Shown: one piece after another, positions 28,096 through 36,781 of the stretch
How positions within the stretch are numbered: position 1 is the first letter of the stretch
How the letters are laid out: each line of letters starts with the position of its first letter
Source of the DNA: Ignatzschineria indica
GTDB taxonomy: Bacteria; Pseudomonadota; Gammaproteobacteria; Cardiobacteriales; Wohlfahrtiimonadaceae
DNA: 64,000 nucleotides
Direction: 5' to 3'
Assembly: GCF_003121925.1 (NCBI RefSeq)
Contig: NZ_QEWR01000006.1
Location: forward strand, 39,911-103,910
Notes under the pieces: generated by a model
The model's input: only the letters and a program-made list of their open reading frames with translations
Database searches by the model: none
Told to the model about the DNA's origin: nothing
Translations under genes and position numbers: made by a program

Positions 28096-29259
28096 ATGAA
28101 ACGCATCCCTATTACCGAACGCCCTCACTGGCAGCAACAAGCTGAAGAGTATGGCTTTAACTTCCATACCATGTATGGCGAACGCTACTGGTGTGAAGAT
28201 TTCTACTATCAATTTGGCCTTAAAGAGATTGAACTGATTGAATCGGCCACTGAAGAGCTTCACCAGATGGCGCTTCAAGCAGTTGAGAGAGTGATTAAGA
28301 GCGAAAAACTGCTGGAAAGATTTCAGATTCCGCCTCAAAGTTGGCGCTTTATTCGAGATTCATGGGAGCAAAATGCCCCATCACTCTATGGCCGTTTTGA
28401 CTTTGCCTACGATGGTGCCGGACGCCTTAAGCTCTTAGAATATAATGCAGATACACCAACCTCTCTCTATGAGAGCGCCTTCTTCCAATGGCTCTGGCTT
28501 GAAGAGCAGATTGAGGCGAAAAATCTGCCGATGATCGCCGATCAATTCAATAGTATTCAAGAGCAGCTAATCTCGCGATTTTCAGAGCTACGCGCCTATC
28601 ATCAGGTCGAACTTCTTCACTTTAGCTGTTGCCAAGATTCAGATGAAGATCGAGGTACTGTGGAATATCTAGAAGATTGTGCTCAAGAAGCGGGTTTAGC
28701 GACTCAGTTTCTCTATATCGAAGAGATTGGTATCAATAACGAATTGGAGTATACCGACCTCGATGATGATCCGATCAAAGCGATCTTTAAGCTCTATCCT
28801 TGGGAGTTTATGTTAGGGGAAGATTTCGCGAGCTATCTCGATATGAATAAGACCTTATGGCTTGAGCCAGGCTGGAAAGCGATTCTCTCTAACAAAGCGC
28901 TTCTCCCCCTCTTATGGGAGATGTTTCCTAACCATCAATATCTTCTGCCTACCTATTTTGCCGATGATCCTAAAGCAAAAACACTCACTGATTATGTGAA
29001 GAAACCACTCTTCTCTCGAGAAGGGGCAAATGTTGAGATCATCACCGATGGTAAAGTCCTAGAGAGTGCGGATGGCCCTTACGGCATTGAAGGCTCCATT
29101 ATTCAAGCCTATGAACCTCTACCTGTTTTTGATGGTAATCATGTTGTCGTAGGAAGTTGGATTGTTGGCGATACCGCTTGTGGGCTCAATATTCGTGAAG
29201 ATCACTCTCGGATTACCCAAGATCTTTCGCGCTTCTATCCTCATGCGATTATTGGCTAA
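28096..29259 (+). CDS. ygiC: Glutathionylspermidine synthase-like ATP-grasp protein YgiC
   Basis: A 387-residue cytosolic protein resembling the synthetase domain of glutathionylspermidine synthase. Recognisable parts are YGRFDFAYDG near residue 97, LLEYNADTPTSLYESAFFQW (an ATP-grasp metal/nucleotide region), LEPGWKAILSNKALLPLLWE and KPLFSREGANVEI near the C-terminus, then an IVGDTACGLNIREDHS closing motif. The E. coli relative lacks proven glutathionylspermidine synthase activity, so an amide-bond ligase of unknown substrate is the safe call. It sits two bases after ygiB and ends at a strong terminator, forming a two-gene operon. Confidence 0.85.
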   Translation: MKRIPITERPHWQQQAEEYGFNFHTMYGERYWCEDFYYQFGLKEIELIESATEELHQMALQAVERVIKSEKLLERFQIPPQSWRFIRDSWEQNAPSLYGRFDFAYDGAGRLKLLEYNADTPTSLYESAFFQWLWLEEQIEAKNLPMIADQFNSIQEQLISRFSELRAYHQVELLHFSCCQDSDEDRGTVEYLEDCAQEAGLATQFLYIEEIGINNELEYTDLDDDPIKAIFKLYPWEFMLGEDFASYLDMNKTLWLEPGWKAILSNKALLPLLWEMFPNHQYLLPTYFADDPKAKTLTDYVKKPLFSREGANVEIITDGKVLESADGPYGIEGSIIQAYEPLPVFDGNHVVVGSWIVGDTACGLNIREDHSRITQDLSRFYPHAIIG

Positions 29260-29285
29260 TCAATTTGAAAGAATCATTAAAAGAG

Positions 29286-29312
29286 AAATGCGCCTTACCG
29301 GGCGCATTTTTT
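29286..29312 (+). terminator. Intrinsic terminator of ygiBC
   Basis: ATGCGCC and GGGCGCAT form a GC-rich stem with a 5-nt loop and a T6 tail. Confidence 0.9.
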
Positions 29313-29332
29313 ATAAATAACCTCTAAGAAAG

Positions 29333-29773
29333 TTAGAGATAATACATATAGTTGCCCTCTTCCTCTTGTGCTTCTAAGGCAATGTCGGACAACTTAATAT
29401 TGGTTAAAATCTTCATCAATCCTTCACTCATAGGGCGATAGACCTGTTCAAGCAGAGCGCGCTCAATATTGTGGGCGGTCTCTTCCACCGTGGCATCATT
29501 CTCGGTAAAGAGCGCCGGCTCAACACTACTTAAAATGTCATAGAGCGTAATCTCTTTAGGTGCTCGCATGAGATAATATCCTCCTTGAGCTCCTTTGATC
29601 GAACCGACAACTTCTCCCCGACGCAGTTCTGAGAAGATTCTCTCTAAATAGATTTTAGAAATCTCTAAATCTTCGGCAATCTCTAAAACTGTAGTGACAG
29701 GCTGAGACTCATGGACTAATGCCATCTTCACAAGCGATGCTAATGCATAACGAGATTTTGCGGATAACTTCAT
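29333..29773 (-). CDS. Rrf2-family transcriptional regulator, CymR-like
   Basis: A 146-residue Rrf2 regulator with the winged helix MKLSAKSRYALASLVKMA at the start and ISKIYLERIFSELRRGEVV as recognition helix, then GAQGGYYLMR and the dimerisation helix. It has no cysteine at all, so it cannot hold the Fe-S cluster of IscR or NsrR. That makes it CymR-like, and CymR in Bacillus and Staphylococcus represses cysteine synthesis through contact with CysK. It is divergent from cysK with a perfect palindrome between them, which fits control of cysK by this protein. The start ATG at 29773 follows AGGAG. Confidence 0.85.
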   Translation of the reverse strand: MKLSAKSRYALASLVKMALVHESQPVTTVLEIAEDLEISKIYLERIFSELRRGEVVGSIKGAQGGYYLMRAPKEITLYDILSSVEPALFTENDATVEETAHNIERALLEQVYRPMSEGLMKILTNIKLSDIALEAQEEEGNYMYYL

Positions 29774-29796
29774 AGAAACTCCTCAGTGAATATTAA

Positions 29797-29841
29797 TTGA
29801 CAACTATTTCCAGATCCTGATACTCTACACTACATAGAGTA
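29797..29841 (+). promoter_or_regulatory. cysK promoter with overlapping operator palindrome
   Basis: TTGACA at 29797-29802 and TACTCT at 29821-29826 are 18 bp apart. The perfect inverted repeat TACTCTA-N7-TAGAGTA occupies 29821-29841, covering the -10 element, where a bound Rrf2 dimer would block transcription. Confidence 0.65.
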
Positions 29842-29956
29842 AACATATAATAATGGTATGCTTATCATTCGTCAATAGCGATTTTCTTTTATAAGCGCGA
29901 TCTGCATCTACAAGCACCTTATAAGCAACCATTGATTGTCTCAAGGAGAAGAGAAG

Positions 29957-30892
29957 ATGACAAAAATTTATGAAAGTTTAACCGATCTTATCGGCCATAC
30001 CCCCCTTTTAGCACTCAATCGTTTTTCAAAATCGAAAGGCATTAAAGCGCCACTCATTGGAAAACTAGAGTATCTCAATCCTGCCGGAAGCGTTAAAGAT
30101 CGTATCGCTTATGCTATGATCGACACCGCAGAAAAAGCGGGCATCTTGAAACCCGGATCAGTGATTATTGAACCCACCAGCGGAAATACCGGCATTGGAC
30201 TCGCTTCTGTTGCCGCAGCTAAAGGGTATCGTATCATCTTAACAATGCCGGAAACAATGAGTATTGAGCGTCGCAATCTTCTAAAGGCTTACGGTGCTGA
30301 ATTGGTGTTAACGGAAGGTGTTAAAGGAATGAAGGGCGCCATTGCCAAAGCAGATGAGCTTGCAGAAGAGATTGAGGGCGGTATCATCTTAGGGCAATTT
30401 ATCAACCCAGCAAATCCACAAGTTCACGAAGAGACAACCGGCCCTGAAATTTGGAATGATACCGATGGCCAGGTCGATATTGTCATTGCCGGTATCGGCA
30501 CGGGCGGAACAATCACCGGTCTTGGACGCTATCTTAAAAAGCAGAATCCCGCGATTCAAGTGATTGCCGTAGAACCAGAATCGTCTCCTGTTCTCTCTAA
30601 AGGGGAAGCAGGTCCTCATAAAATCCAAGGTATTGGTGCCGGCTTTATCCCTGAAACTCTCGATACCGCAATCTATGATGAGGTGATCACAATCTCCGAT
30701 AGCGGTGCTTTTGAATTAGCAAAAGAGGTCGCCGCGACAGAAGGTCTGTTGATCGGAATTTCAGCAAGTGCCGCAATTAAAGCTGCGGTCGAAGTCGCAA
30801 ATCGTCCAGAAAATGAGGGTAAAAAGATTGTAGTGATTCTCCCTGATAGTGGTGAAAAATATCTTTCAACACCGCTCTTTGAAAAGGAATAA
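29957..30892 (+). CDS. cysK: Cysteine synthase A (O-acetylserine sulfhydrylase)
   Basis: A 311-residue PLP enzyme that makes cysteine from O-acetylserine and sulfide. The PLP lysine is Lys47 in NPAGSVKDR, the substrate loop is [11 protein letters not shown], and the phosphate-binding loop is [11 protein letters not shown] chose the ATG at 29957, eight bases after AAGGAG; a TTG frame start at 29936 lies upstream of that site. It is divergent from a CymR-like regulator. CysK also supplies the sulfur for methionine, linking this pair to the metH/metF neighbourhood 8-10 kb upstream. A perfect terminator follows. Confidence 0.95.
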   Translation: MTKIYESLTDLIGHTPLLALNRFSKSKGIKAPLIGKLEYLNPAGSVKDRIAYAMIDTAEKAGILKPGSVIIEPTSGNTGIGLASVAAAKGYRIILTMPETMSIERRNLLKAYGAELVLTEGVKGMKGAIAKADELAEEIEGGIILGQFINPANPQVHEETTGPEIWNDTDGQVDIVIAGIGTGGTITGLGRYLKKQNPAIQVIAVEPESSPVLSKGEAGPHKIQGIGAGFIPETLDTAIYDEVITISDSGAFELAKEVAATEGLLIGISASAAIKAAVEVANRPENEGKKIVVILPDSGEKYLSTPLFEKE

Positions 30893-30950
30893 TCATCCCC
30901 ATATTGGAATTACGGTATTTTATTCCTCCTTTAAATACCTACTTACTTTC

Positions 30951-30977
30951 GCCTAGTCAGATGACTAGGCTTTTTTT
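30951..30977 (+). terminator. Intrinsic terminator of cysK
   Basis: GCCTAGTCA and TGACTAGGC form a perfect 9-bp stem with a two-base loop core and a T7 tail. Confidence 0.95.
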
Positions 30978-31054
30978 ATTTCAGAAATTATTCCCAAAGA
31001 GGTATTTATACAATAAGAAAATCAGCAGAGCCGCGAGAATCGATTATTTCATAC

Positions 31055-32089
31055 TTATTGTGGAAAAAGGATAGAGATCTGCAAACCTGATAACTGATCG
31101 TCTCGCGCTGAAAAGTGGATCTCTCCATGATGCGCTAAGACGATCTTCTCTACAATATGGAGTCCTAAACCAAATCCGCGACGCGATCGATCCGCTCTAT
31201 GAAAACGCGCCTTTAACTCAGCCATCTGCGCAGATGGAATGCCGGCACCCCGATCACGAATCACCAAACGAATGGCACCTGCCTCCTGCTTTGCTACAAG
31301 CTCGCTATACTCCCCTTCTGCCGCATAAAAGCGGATATTATCGAGAAGATTTTTAAGGAGAAGATAGAGCAGACTCGCATCCCCCCGCATCTTTAACTCA
31401 ACGGGGATATCCACCCGTAAAGGATGGGGAAATTGTGGCTGATACTCCATTAGTAAGGGCTCAATCACCTCCTGCAGTAGATCGAACTCCCGAACATTTT
31501 CAAAGTGAAGCTGATAACTTGCACGCGAAAATTGGAGTAATCGTTCAATGGTGACTAAGAGATCATCGATTCGATTGAGCAGTAACTCTCGCTCCGGCAG
31601 AGCCTCCATCAACTCTAAGGTTAAACGCATGCCGGCAAGTGGTGTTCGCAACTCATGAGCAACATCTGCCGTAAAGGCCTTCTCATACTCAATCCGCTGC
31701 CCAATATTGTGCAACAATTGATTCACCTTCAAGACCATCATCTCCACCTCTTTTGAGGGACTCGACAATAAGATCGGCGTTAAATTGAGCGAGCTTCGAA
31801 GTGCTAACTCCTCACTCAACCGCTCAAAAGGAATTAAGAGACGCTGTGTGACATAGCGAATCGACAAAAAAGCGCCGATCAAAATCAGAATAATAAAGAG
31901 CGTCAGCGCGATAAGGATCTCTTTTGCTTCATGCCGCATCGCACTCACCTTCTCTGCATCACTCAATACTTGATCTGTTAAGATATCGATCTGCTCACTA
32001 ATCTCATAAGCGATCAGGGCAATAATGATAATGCCTGATATCAGAATGATCCCGGTTAAAGCTAAAAGTAAACGTCGCTGAATGCCCAC
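31055..32089 (-). CDS. pmrB: Sensor histidine kinase of the EptA operon, PmrB/BasS-like
   Basis: A 344-residue inner-membrane kinase. TM1 (about 8-28) and TM2 (about 58-77) enclose a periplasmic loop of only some 30 residues, followed by a HAMP-like linker, the H-box VAHELRTPLAGMR with phospho-acceptor His145, an N-box around NLLDNIRFYA, and G-boxes DRGAGIP and GFGLGLHIVEK. It is the last gene of eptA-pmrA-pmrB, 11 bp after pmrA, and starts at a GTG. By analogy with PmrB it would respond to iron, low pH or cationic peptides and phosphorylate PmrA. The very short loop leaves little room for a folded sensor domain. Confidence 0.85.
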   Translation of the reverse strand: MGIQRRLLLALTGIILISGIIIIALIAYEISEQIDILTDQVLSDAEKVSAMRHEAKEILIALTLFIILILIGAFLSIRYVTQRLLIPFERLSEELALRSSLNLTPILLSSPSKEVEMMVLKVNQLLHNIGQRIEYEKAFTADVAHELRTPLAGMRLTLELMEALPERELLLNRIDDLLVTIERLLQFSRASYQLHFENVREFDLLQEVIEPLLMEYQPQFPHPLRVDIPVELKMRGDASLLYLLLKNLLDNIRFYAAEGEYSELVAKQEAGAIRLVIRDRGAGIPSAQMAELKARFHRADRSRRGFGLGLHIVEKIVLAHHGEIHFSARDDQLSGLQISILFPQ

Positions 32090-32100
32090 TGCTTCGCCCC

Positions 32101-32811
32101 TTACTTGTTTACATTTTGATGCTGTTGAGTCTGATCGATCTCATCGACCTCATCGATCAACTGATAACCAAAACCACGAACTGTCTCTATCCTCTCTTTA
32201 CCGATCTTCTGCCGTAATCGATGAATGTAGACCTCTAAGGTATTCGATCCCAATTGATCTTGCCAAGAGTAGAGATCTTGCTGTAAAAACTCTCGAGCAA
32301 CAACCTGCCCATATTTGAGCAGAAGACGGGAGAGAATCAGATACTCACGAACGGTAAGATCGAGCAATTTCCCCTTAAGATGAATCTCTTTCTGGTTCAG
32401 GTCAAGCGCAAAATCAGCGATCTCTAACTGATTATTAGCAACACCACAGTGACGCCGAATAATCGCTCGTAAACGCGCATAGAGTTCGGCAATTGCAAAA
32501 GGTTTTAATAGATAATCATCCGCGCCGGCATCTAGCCCCATCACCCGATCATCCACCGTATCTCGCGCCGTAATAATGAGTACCGGCACACTATTTTCCG
32601 TCTGCCGAAGATAGGAGAGGAGTGTCAATCCATCACCATCAGGAAGCCCAAGATCTAATAAAACCGCACTATAGTGACTATTCTCAACCGTTAAAAAAGC
32701 GATCGCTTCCTTCACTGTCTCCGCAGAGTCGACCACATAATCCTCTTTAATAAGCGCTCGCTCTAGGCCTCTTCTTAAAAGAAGATCATCTTCCACGATC
32801 AATAATTTCAT
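32101..32811 (-). CDS. pmrA: OmpR-family response regulator, PmrA/BasR-like
   Basis: A 236-residue two-domain regulator. The receiver has VEDD at the N-terminus, the phospho-acceptor Asp53 in LLDLGLPDGDG, and Lys103 in LLKPF. The C-terminal winged helix ends NTLEVYIHRLRQKIG...VRGFGYQL. The start ATG at 32811 overlaps the eptA stop by four bases (ATGA), so the genes are translationally coupled; an upstream in-frame start at 32823 is less likely. It probably activates its own operon through the 11-bp-periodic array upstream of eptA. It has a divergent Asp/Glu-rich tail (IDEVDEIDQTQQ). Confidence 0.9.
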   Translation of the reverse strand: MKLLIVEDDLLLRRGLERALIKEDYVVDSAETVKEAIAFLTVENSHYSAVLLDLGLPDGDGLTLLSYLRQTENSVPVLIITARDTVDDRVMGLDAGADDYLLKPFAIAELYARLRAIIRRHCGVANNQLEIADFALDLNQKEIHLKGKLLDLTVREYLILSRLLLKYGQVVAREFLQQDLYSWQDQLGSNTLEVYIHRLRQKIGKERIETVRGFGYQLIDEVDEIDQTQQHQNVNK

Positions 32812-34526
32812 AATGTTTGACACGCCTTAAATAAGTTCATCGATTCATCATAGACCGCACTCTCTACCGAGAGCAAGCCCAGAAGTGAATGGAAGAGGTT
32901 GTCTTGAGATAGTGCCACCTCATCAGCCATTTGCAAGAGACAACTCTCTGATAATTTTCGGTTTTGATAAAAATCGGGATCTGCCCAAAAGATCATCGGC
33001 ACCTGCTTTTGCTCCTCAGGGGCAATCGCATAAGGTGCGCCATGAAGATAGAAGCGATTCTCGCCCAACGACTCACCATGATCTGAAATATAGAGCATTG
33101 CGGTCTCATACTCACCGGAGAAACGCTTTAGAAGCCCAATCGTCTCTGCTAAAACATAATCGGTATAGAGAATCGTATTATCATAAACATTCGCTAACGC
33201 CTCTTGATCACAGGTTTCGATCTTATTGGTATCACAACTTGGAGTGAATTGGCGAAACGCTTCAGGATAGCGCTGATAATAGGTAGGGCCATGACTTCCA
33301 TTCATATGAAGGACTATCACAAGATTCTCATTTTGTGGATCAATCTTCGCCGCGGCACTCTTTTCAGCAATATAATCCGCCAAGCCTGTTAAGAGATATT
33401 GATCATAATAGAAACCGGTGATCGACTTTGGCTGATCGAGATACTCCTCTACATATTGCGTCGGCACCCGATCACATACCCCTTTACAACCATTATCATT
33501 CTCCCGCCATAAAACCTGATAGCCAACACGTTGTAAAATATCGAGTAAATTATCCTCTTTACTCGCGCGTACCTTATCGAAGGTCTCTCGCGTTAAACGG
33601 GAGAACATACAAGGAACAGAGATCGCCGTCGCCGTCCCACAAGAGGAGACCGATTTAAAACTCACTAAGTTCTGCTCTTGAGCTAAGCGTGGATTCGTCT
33701 CCTTTTCATAACCATTAAGAGAGAAGTTTTTACTCCGCGCAGTCTCGCCAACAACCAGGATAAAGAGACGCTTCTTCTCTCCGAGCGCATCTTGATTGAG
33801 ATAAGCATCTTCTCCGATCTGCTGATAAGGGAGATTATCTGCATAAAGCTTACGAGTATAAGAGAGTCCACTCGAGATATAACTAAAGGGCATTGTAAGC
33901 TTCAAAAGCGGACGGTTATTGCGAAAATAGGAGGCATAATCTTTATAAAAGAGTGTCGCAACGCCCAATAGTAGAAGCAGTGATCCCACAATTAAGAGAA
34001 GTCGCTGTAGTAGCGAAAAGCCTATTTTTGTCTGACGAATGGGGATCTTCATCACGATCAAAAGCGGCAGACCCACACCGATCAAGAGCCAAAGAAAGAG
34101 CTTCAATGTGATTAAATTCACCACTTCGCCGCTATTGGTCTCAATAATATTGATGAGCATATCTCGATCCATATAGATCTGATAGTAGTAGGAGTAGTAG
34201 TTAAAGAGTGTCGAAAGAAAAAAGAGCAATGCGACAACGGGTAGCCGTAACTTCCCCCATAAAAGTAGAGTAAAGAGAATAATCGAAAGCAACCACAGCG
34301 TGATAAAAAGCGAGATGAAAAAGAGATAACTCCAACCAGAATCAAAGAGAAAGCTCTCACTAACACCGCGCCAAAAGACAATATTTTGCGTTAAAGTAGA
34401 GAGCAGTGCGATCAAGATGATCCCCATAAAGAGAGGGATGCCACGATGATGACTTCGCACAACTCCATCTATTTTGGTAGCTGATCGCTCTTCTGCCTTG
34501 ATGCCACCAATATTCCCGATACTCAT
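32808..34526 (-). CDS. eptA: Lipid A phosphoethanolamine transferase EptA
   Basis: A 572-residue inner-membrane enzyme that adds phosphoethanolamine to lipid A, lowering surface charge and sensitivity to polymyxin. Five membrane helices occupy residues 30-190. The periplasmic sulfatase-like domain has a zinc ligand in VVGETARS (Glu261) and the nucleophilic threonine in SCGTATAISVPCMFS (Thr300), with SDHGESLGE and LHGAPY later. This is the same family as plasmid-borne MCR proteins, but operon context with pmrA-pmrB marks it as a chromosomal EptA. The N-terminus is about 25 residues longer than usual. AGAGGAG precedes the ATG by seven bases. It leads a three-gene operon. Confidence 0.95.
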   Translation of the reverse strand: MSIGNIGGIKAEERSATKIDGVVRSHHRGIPLFMGIILIALLSTLTQNIVFWRGVSESFLFDSGWSYLFFISLFITLWLLSIILFTLLLWGKLRLPVVALLFFLSTLFNYYSYYYQIYMDRDMLINIIETNSGEVVNLITLKLFLWLLIGVGLPLLIVMKIPIRQTKIGFSLLQRLLLIVGSLLLLLGVATLFYKDYASYFRNNRPLLKLTMPFSYISSGLSYTRKLYADNLPYQQIGEDAYLNQDALGEKKRLFILVVGETARSKNFSLNGYEKETNPRLAQEQNLVSFKSVSSCGTATAISVPCMFSRLTRETFDKVRASKEDNLLDILQRVGYQVLWRENDNGCKGVCDRVPTQYVEEYLDQPKSITGFYYDQYLLTGLADYIAEKSAAAKIDPQNENLVIVLHMNGSHGPTYYQRYPEAFRQFTPSCDTNKIETCDQEALANVYDNTILYTDYVLAETIGLLKRFSGEYETAMLYISDHGESLGENRFYLHGAPYAIAPEEQKQVPMIFWADPDFYQNRKLSESCLLQMADEVALSQDNLFHSLLGLLSVESAVYDESMNLFKACQTL

Positions 34527-34555
34527 AAAAAAACTCCTCTAATAGTGAGGGAATG

Positions 34556-34633
34556 AGTATAGAAATTGAAGCTTAATAAAACATTAAAAAGGAATTAAAT
34601 GACAAGTAAACAGCAAGTAAACGAAAAGTAAAC
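34556..34633 (-). promoter_or_regulatory. eptA promoter with five PmrA half-sites at 11-bp spacing
   Basis: On the minus strand three TTTACT hexamers and then two TTTAAT hexamers begin exactly every 11 bp (plus-strand positions 34627, 34616, 34605, 34594 and 34583). The last two form a PmrA box, TTTAAT-N5-TTTAAT, abutting the -35 region. A -10 TATACT lies at 34561-34556. The array is positioned for class II activation by the adjacent response regulator. Confidence 0.8.
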
Positions 34634-34687
34634 AGAGAATACACAAAGAAAAATAGAGGTGGAAAATAGAGATAGAAAAGTGCGTGC

Positions 34688-34724
34688 AAAAAAATGGGGC
34701 GAAGATCCAATGATCTCTGCCCCC
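34688..34724 (-). terminator. Intrinsic terminator of the marC-family gene
   Basis: On the minus strand GGGGGCAGAGATC and GATCTTCGCCCC form a long stem followed by ATTTTTTT. Confidence 0.85.
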
Positions 34725-34821
34725 GCAACCATGATTCTAATGATCTAGTCGAGTCCCTCATAAGAACTCTCCTATGACCTCTCTTCCTCTTACGATCTTC
34801 TCTGCGATTGCTTACGCTCTA

Positions 34822-35469
34822 TCACCCCTGATATTGATGAATAATCGCCAAAATACCATTAATCACAAATTGCACACCCATACAGACAAGAAGGAAGCCC
34901 ATCAATCGCGAGATCGCCTCAATCCCTTTCTCCCCTAATACGCGCATAATGGTCGATGCACTACGAAGGCCAATCCAGAGAAGCGCCGCGATCAATACCC
35001 CTACAATCGGAGGGGCAACTAGATAGACAAACTCAGAGATATGGCTACTTGTATGGAAGGTAGAGCCAGTGCTGATCACTAAAGCGATGGTGCCAGGTCC
35101 TGCCGTTGCCGGCATCGCTAGTGGCACAAAACTGATGCTACTACTCTTACCTGCTGACTCTACAGTTTCATCACTCTGTTTAGCTGGAGGGAAGAGCATC
35201 ATAAAGCCGATAAAGGCAACAATCATACCGCCGGCAATCTGCAAACCGGGGATCGAAATTCCAAAAACACTCATAATAAAGTGCCCTAGATACCAGGTAG
35301 TCAGAAGAATCACTAAAGTATAAAAAGCACTTTGAGAAGCGGTCTTCTTCCGCTCTTCAATCGACATTCGACTCGATAGCCCAAGGTACATCGCAATAGC
35401 GGTGAGGGGATTTGCAAGAGGAAGTAGCATCATTACCCCAATAGAGACCACTTTGATCAACTCAATCAT
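34822..35469 (-). CDS. MarC/UPF0056 family inner-membrane protein
   Basis: A 215-residue protein with six predicted membrane helices and the family features PLANPLTAIAMYLGL near the N-terminus, GGMIVAFIGFMML, and PLAMPATAGPGTIALVISTG in the middle. The biochemical function of MarC proteins is unknown; the old link to multiple antibiotic resistance was not upheld. AAGGAG lies five bases before the ATG. It is transcribed on its own, upstream of and in the same direction as eptA, but a terminator and the PmrA-type promoter separate the two. Confidence 0.85.
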   Translation of the reverse strand: MIELIKVVSIGVMMLLPLANPLTAIAMYLGLSSRMSIEERKKTASQSAFYTLVILLTTWYLGHFIMSVFGISIPGLQIAGGMIVAFIGFMMLFPPAKQSDETVESAGKSSSISFVPLAMPATAGPGTIALVISTGSTFHTSSHISEFVYLVAPPIVGVLIAALLWIGLRSASTIMRVLGEKGIEAISRLMGFLLVCMGVQFVINGILAIIHQYQG

Positions 35470-35702
35470 ATAACTCCTTCATACTCTTTAAAAAAATCGA
35501 TCAGAAAATTTGATCTAACGCTCTTTAATCTGCCTCAAGGATACCATCTCGCTCCTGAAGAAAAGAAAAAGTTATGCTTAAATAGGTGCTTAAATTATTA
35601 GCGAAAACAGTTTTCATCACAAATTTTCCCGCTACTGTTAAGGAGTTGTCATCTACTCTCCCTATAATTTGCGCATCCCAAACTTCAAATAAGGAGAAAC
35701 AA

Positions 35703-36629
35703 ATGAAAACTCACAGCAAGAGACAAGTCCGATGCCATCAGTGGCTAACACTACTGCTACTCCAAACGGCCTTAAGTATCCCACTCTCTCTTCAAGCGGC
35801 AGAAAATAGCACAACCCCAAGGGAGGAGATAATGCAGAAACAAGATTCCCATTCAAATGTTCATTCAAGCACTATCCATTTTCAAAAGGTGGATAATTTT
35901 CGTGATGTTGCTGGCAATCTTCAGCCTTATCAAAATAATCGTGGTGAAACACTCCAACAGGGGCGACTCTATCGCGCCAATGCCCTTCTTCTCTCCCCGG
36001 AAGAAGCAGAAAAATTGGCCTCACTCAATATCACCCATATCTATGATCTTCGCACACCCGGCGAGATTGCCCTCCATCCCGATAGCGAGATTCCCGGCGC
36101 AACATGGCACAATATCAATCTATTAGGGTGGGATGATATCGAGCCTGTCCGTGTAGGCTTTACCCAAAAACCAGAGATCACAATTGCCGGCGCTGAAGAG
36201 ATCTATCTTAACTTTGTGAATGATCCAATAACACGCGCACAGATCGGTACGCTCTTAACATCAATTGCCCAAAATGAGGGGAATCAGCTCTTTCACTGCT
36301 CCGGCGGTAAGGATCGCACCGGTTGGGTTTCTGCCCTCTTACAATATATTGCCGGCGTTCCGCAAGAGATTATTATCGCAGATTTTCTCGCATCGAATGA
36401 TTACTCCCGTGACTCTATCACCCAAAGTTTCAATAAGATGGCAAATGAAAAGGGCGTTGCCGCTGCGATCGCCTTCTCCCCATTCTTAGGCGTTCAAGAT
36501 GATTGGCTCTTAATGGCCTTCGCGGAAGCGGAGAAAAATTATGGCTCTGTTGATAACTACCTGCTCGAAGGTTTAGCGATTACACCGGAGACAAAAGCAC
36601 AGTTGAGAGAGAAACTCTTAATGCCGTAG
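35703..36629 (+). CDS. Exported tyrosine-protein phosphatase, IphP/Y_phosphatase3 family
   Basis: A 308-residue protein with a signal peptide (hydrophobic stretch at residues 14-30, likely cleaved after SLQA). The mature enzyme begins with the family motif NFRDVAGNL and then LYRANAL, and has the phosphatase P-loop HCSGGKDRTG, with catalytic Cys199 and Arg205, followed by DFLASNDYS. This is the atypical protein-tyrosine or phosphoinositide phosphatase type found as secreted or periplasmic enzymes in many bacteria. AAGGAG precedes the ATG at 35703; a frame start at 35586 would put 39 unlike residues before the signal peptide. Whether it acts in the periplasm or outside the cell is not visible from sequence. 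Confidence 0.85.
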   Translation: MKTHSKRQVRCHQWLTLLLLQTALSIPLSLQAAENSTTPREEIMQKQDSHSNVHSSTIHFQKVDNFRDVAGNLQPYQNNRGETLQQGRLYRANALLLSPEEAEKLASLNITHIYDLRTPGEIALHPDSEIPGATWHNINLLGWDDIEPVRVGFTQKPEITIAGAEEIYLNFVNDPITRAQIGTLLTSIAQNEGNQLFHCSGGKDRTGWVSALLQYIAGVPQEIIIADFLASNDYSRDSITQSFNKMANEKGVAAAIAFSPFLGVQDDWLLMAFAEAEKNYGSVDNYLLEGLAITPETKAQLREKLLMP

Positions 36630-36690
36630 TAAATCGCAAGATTTCATCTGAGAAATCAAACTCTACCTTCTCTACCCCCTCTACCACTTT

Positions 36691-36722
36691 AGGCTAATAG
36701 TTATTCTATTAGCCTCTTTCTA
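36691..36722 (+). terminator. Intrinsic terminator of the phosphatase gene
   Basis: AGGCTAATAG and CTATTAGCCT form a perfect 10-bp stem with a 5-nt loop, followed by CTTTCTATAA, a weak T tract. Confidence 0.75.
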
Positions 36723-36781
36723 TAATAACGAGGGAATTTTTAACTTCACAACACTGACAATAGTTATGGAAAGGGATCAAG

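Noticed and set aside
32808-34526. Mobile mcr-type colistin resistance gene
   Set aside because: It is coupled to pmrA-pmrB and has its own PmrA-type promoter, with no insertion sequence around it, so it is a native eptA.
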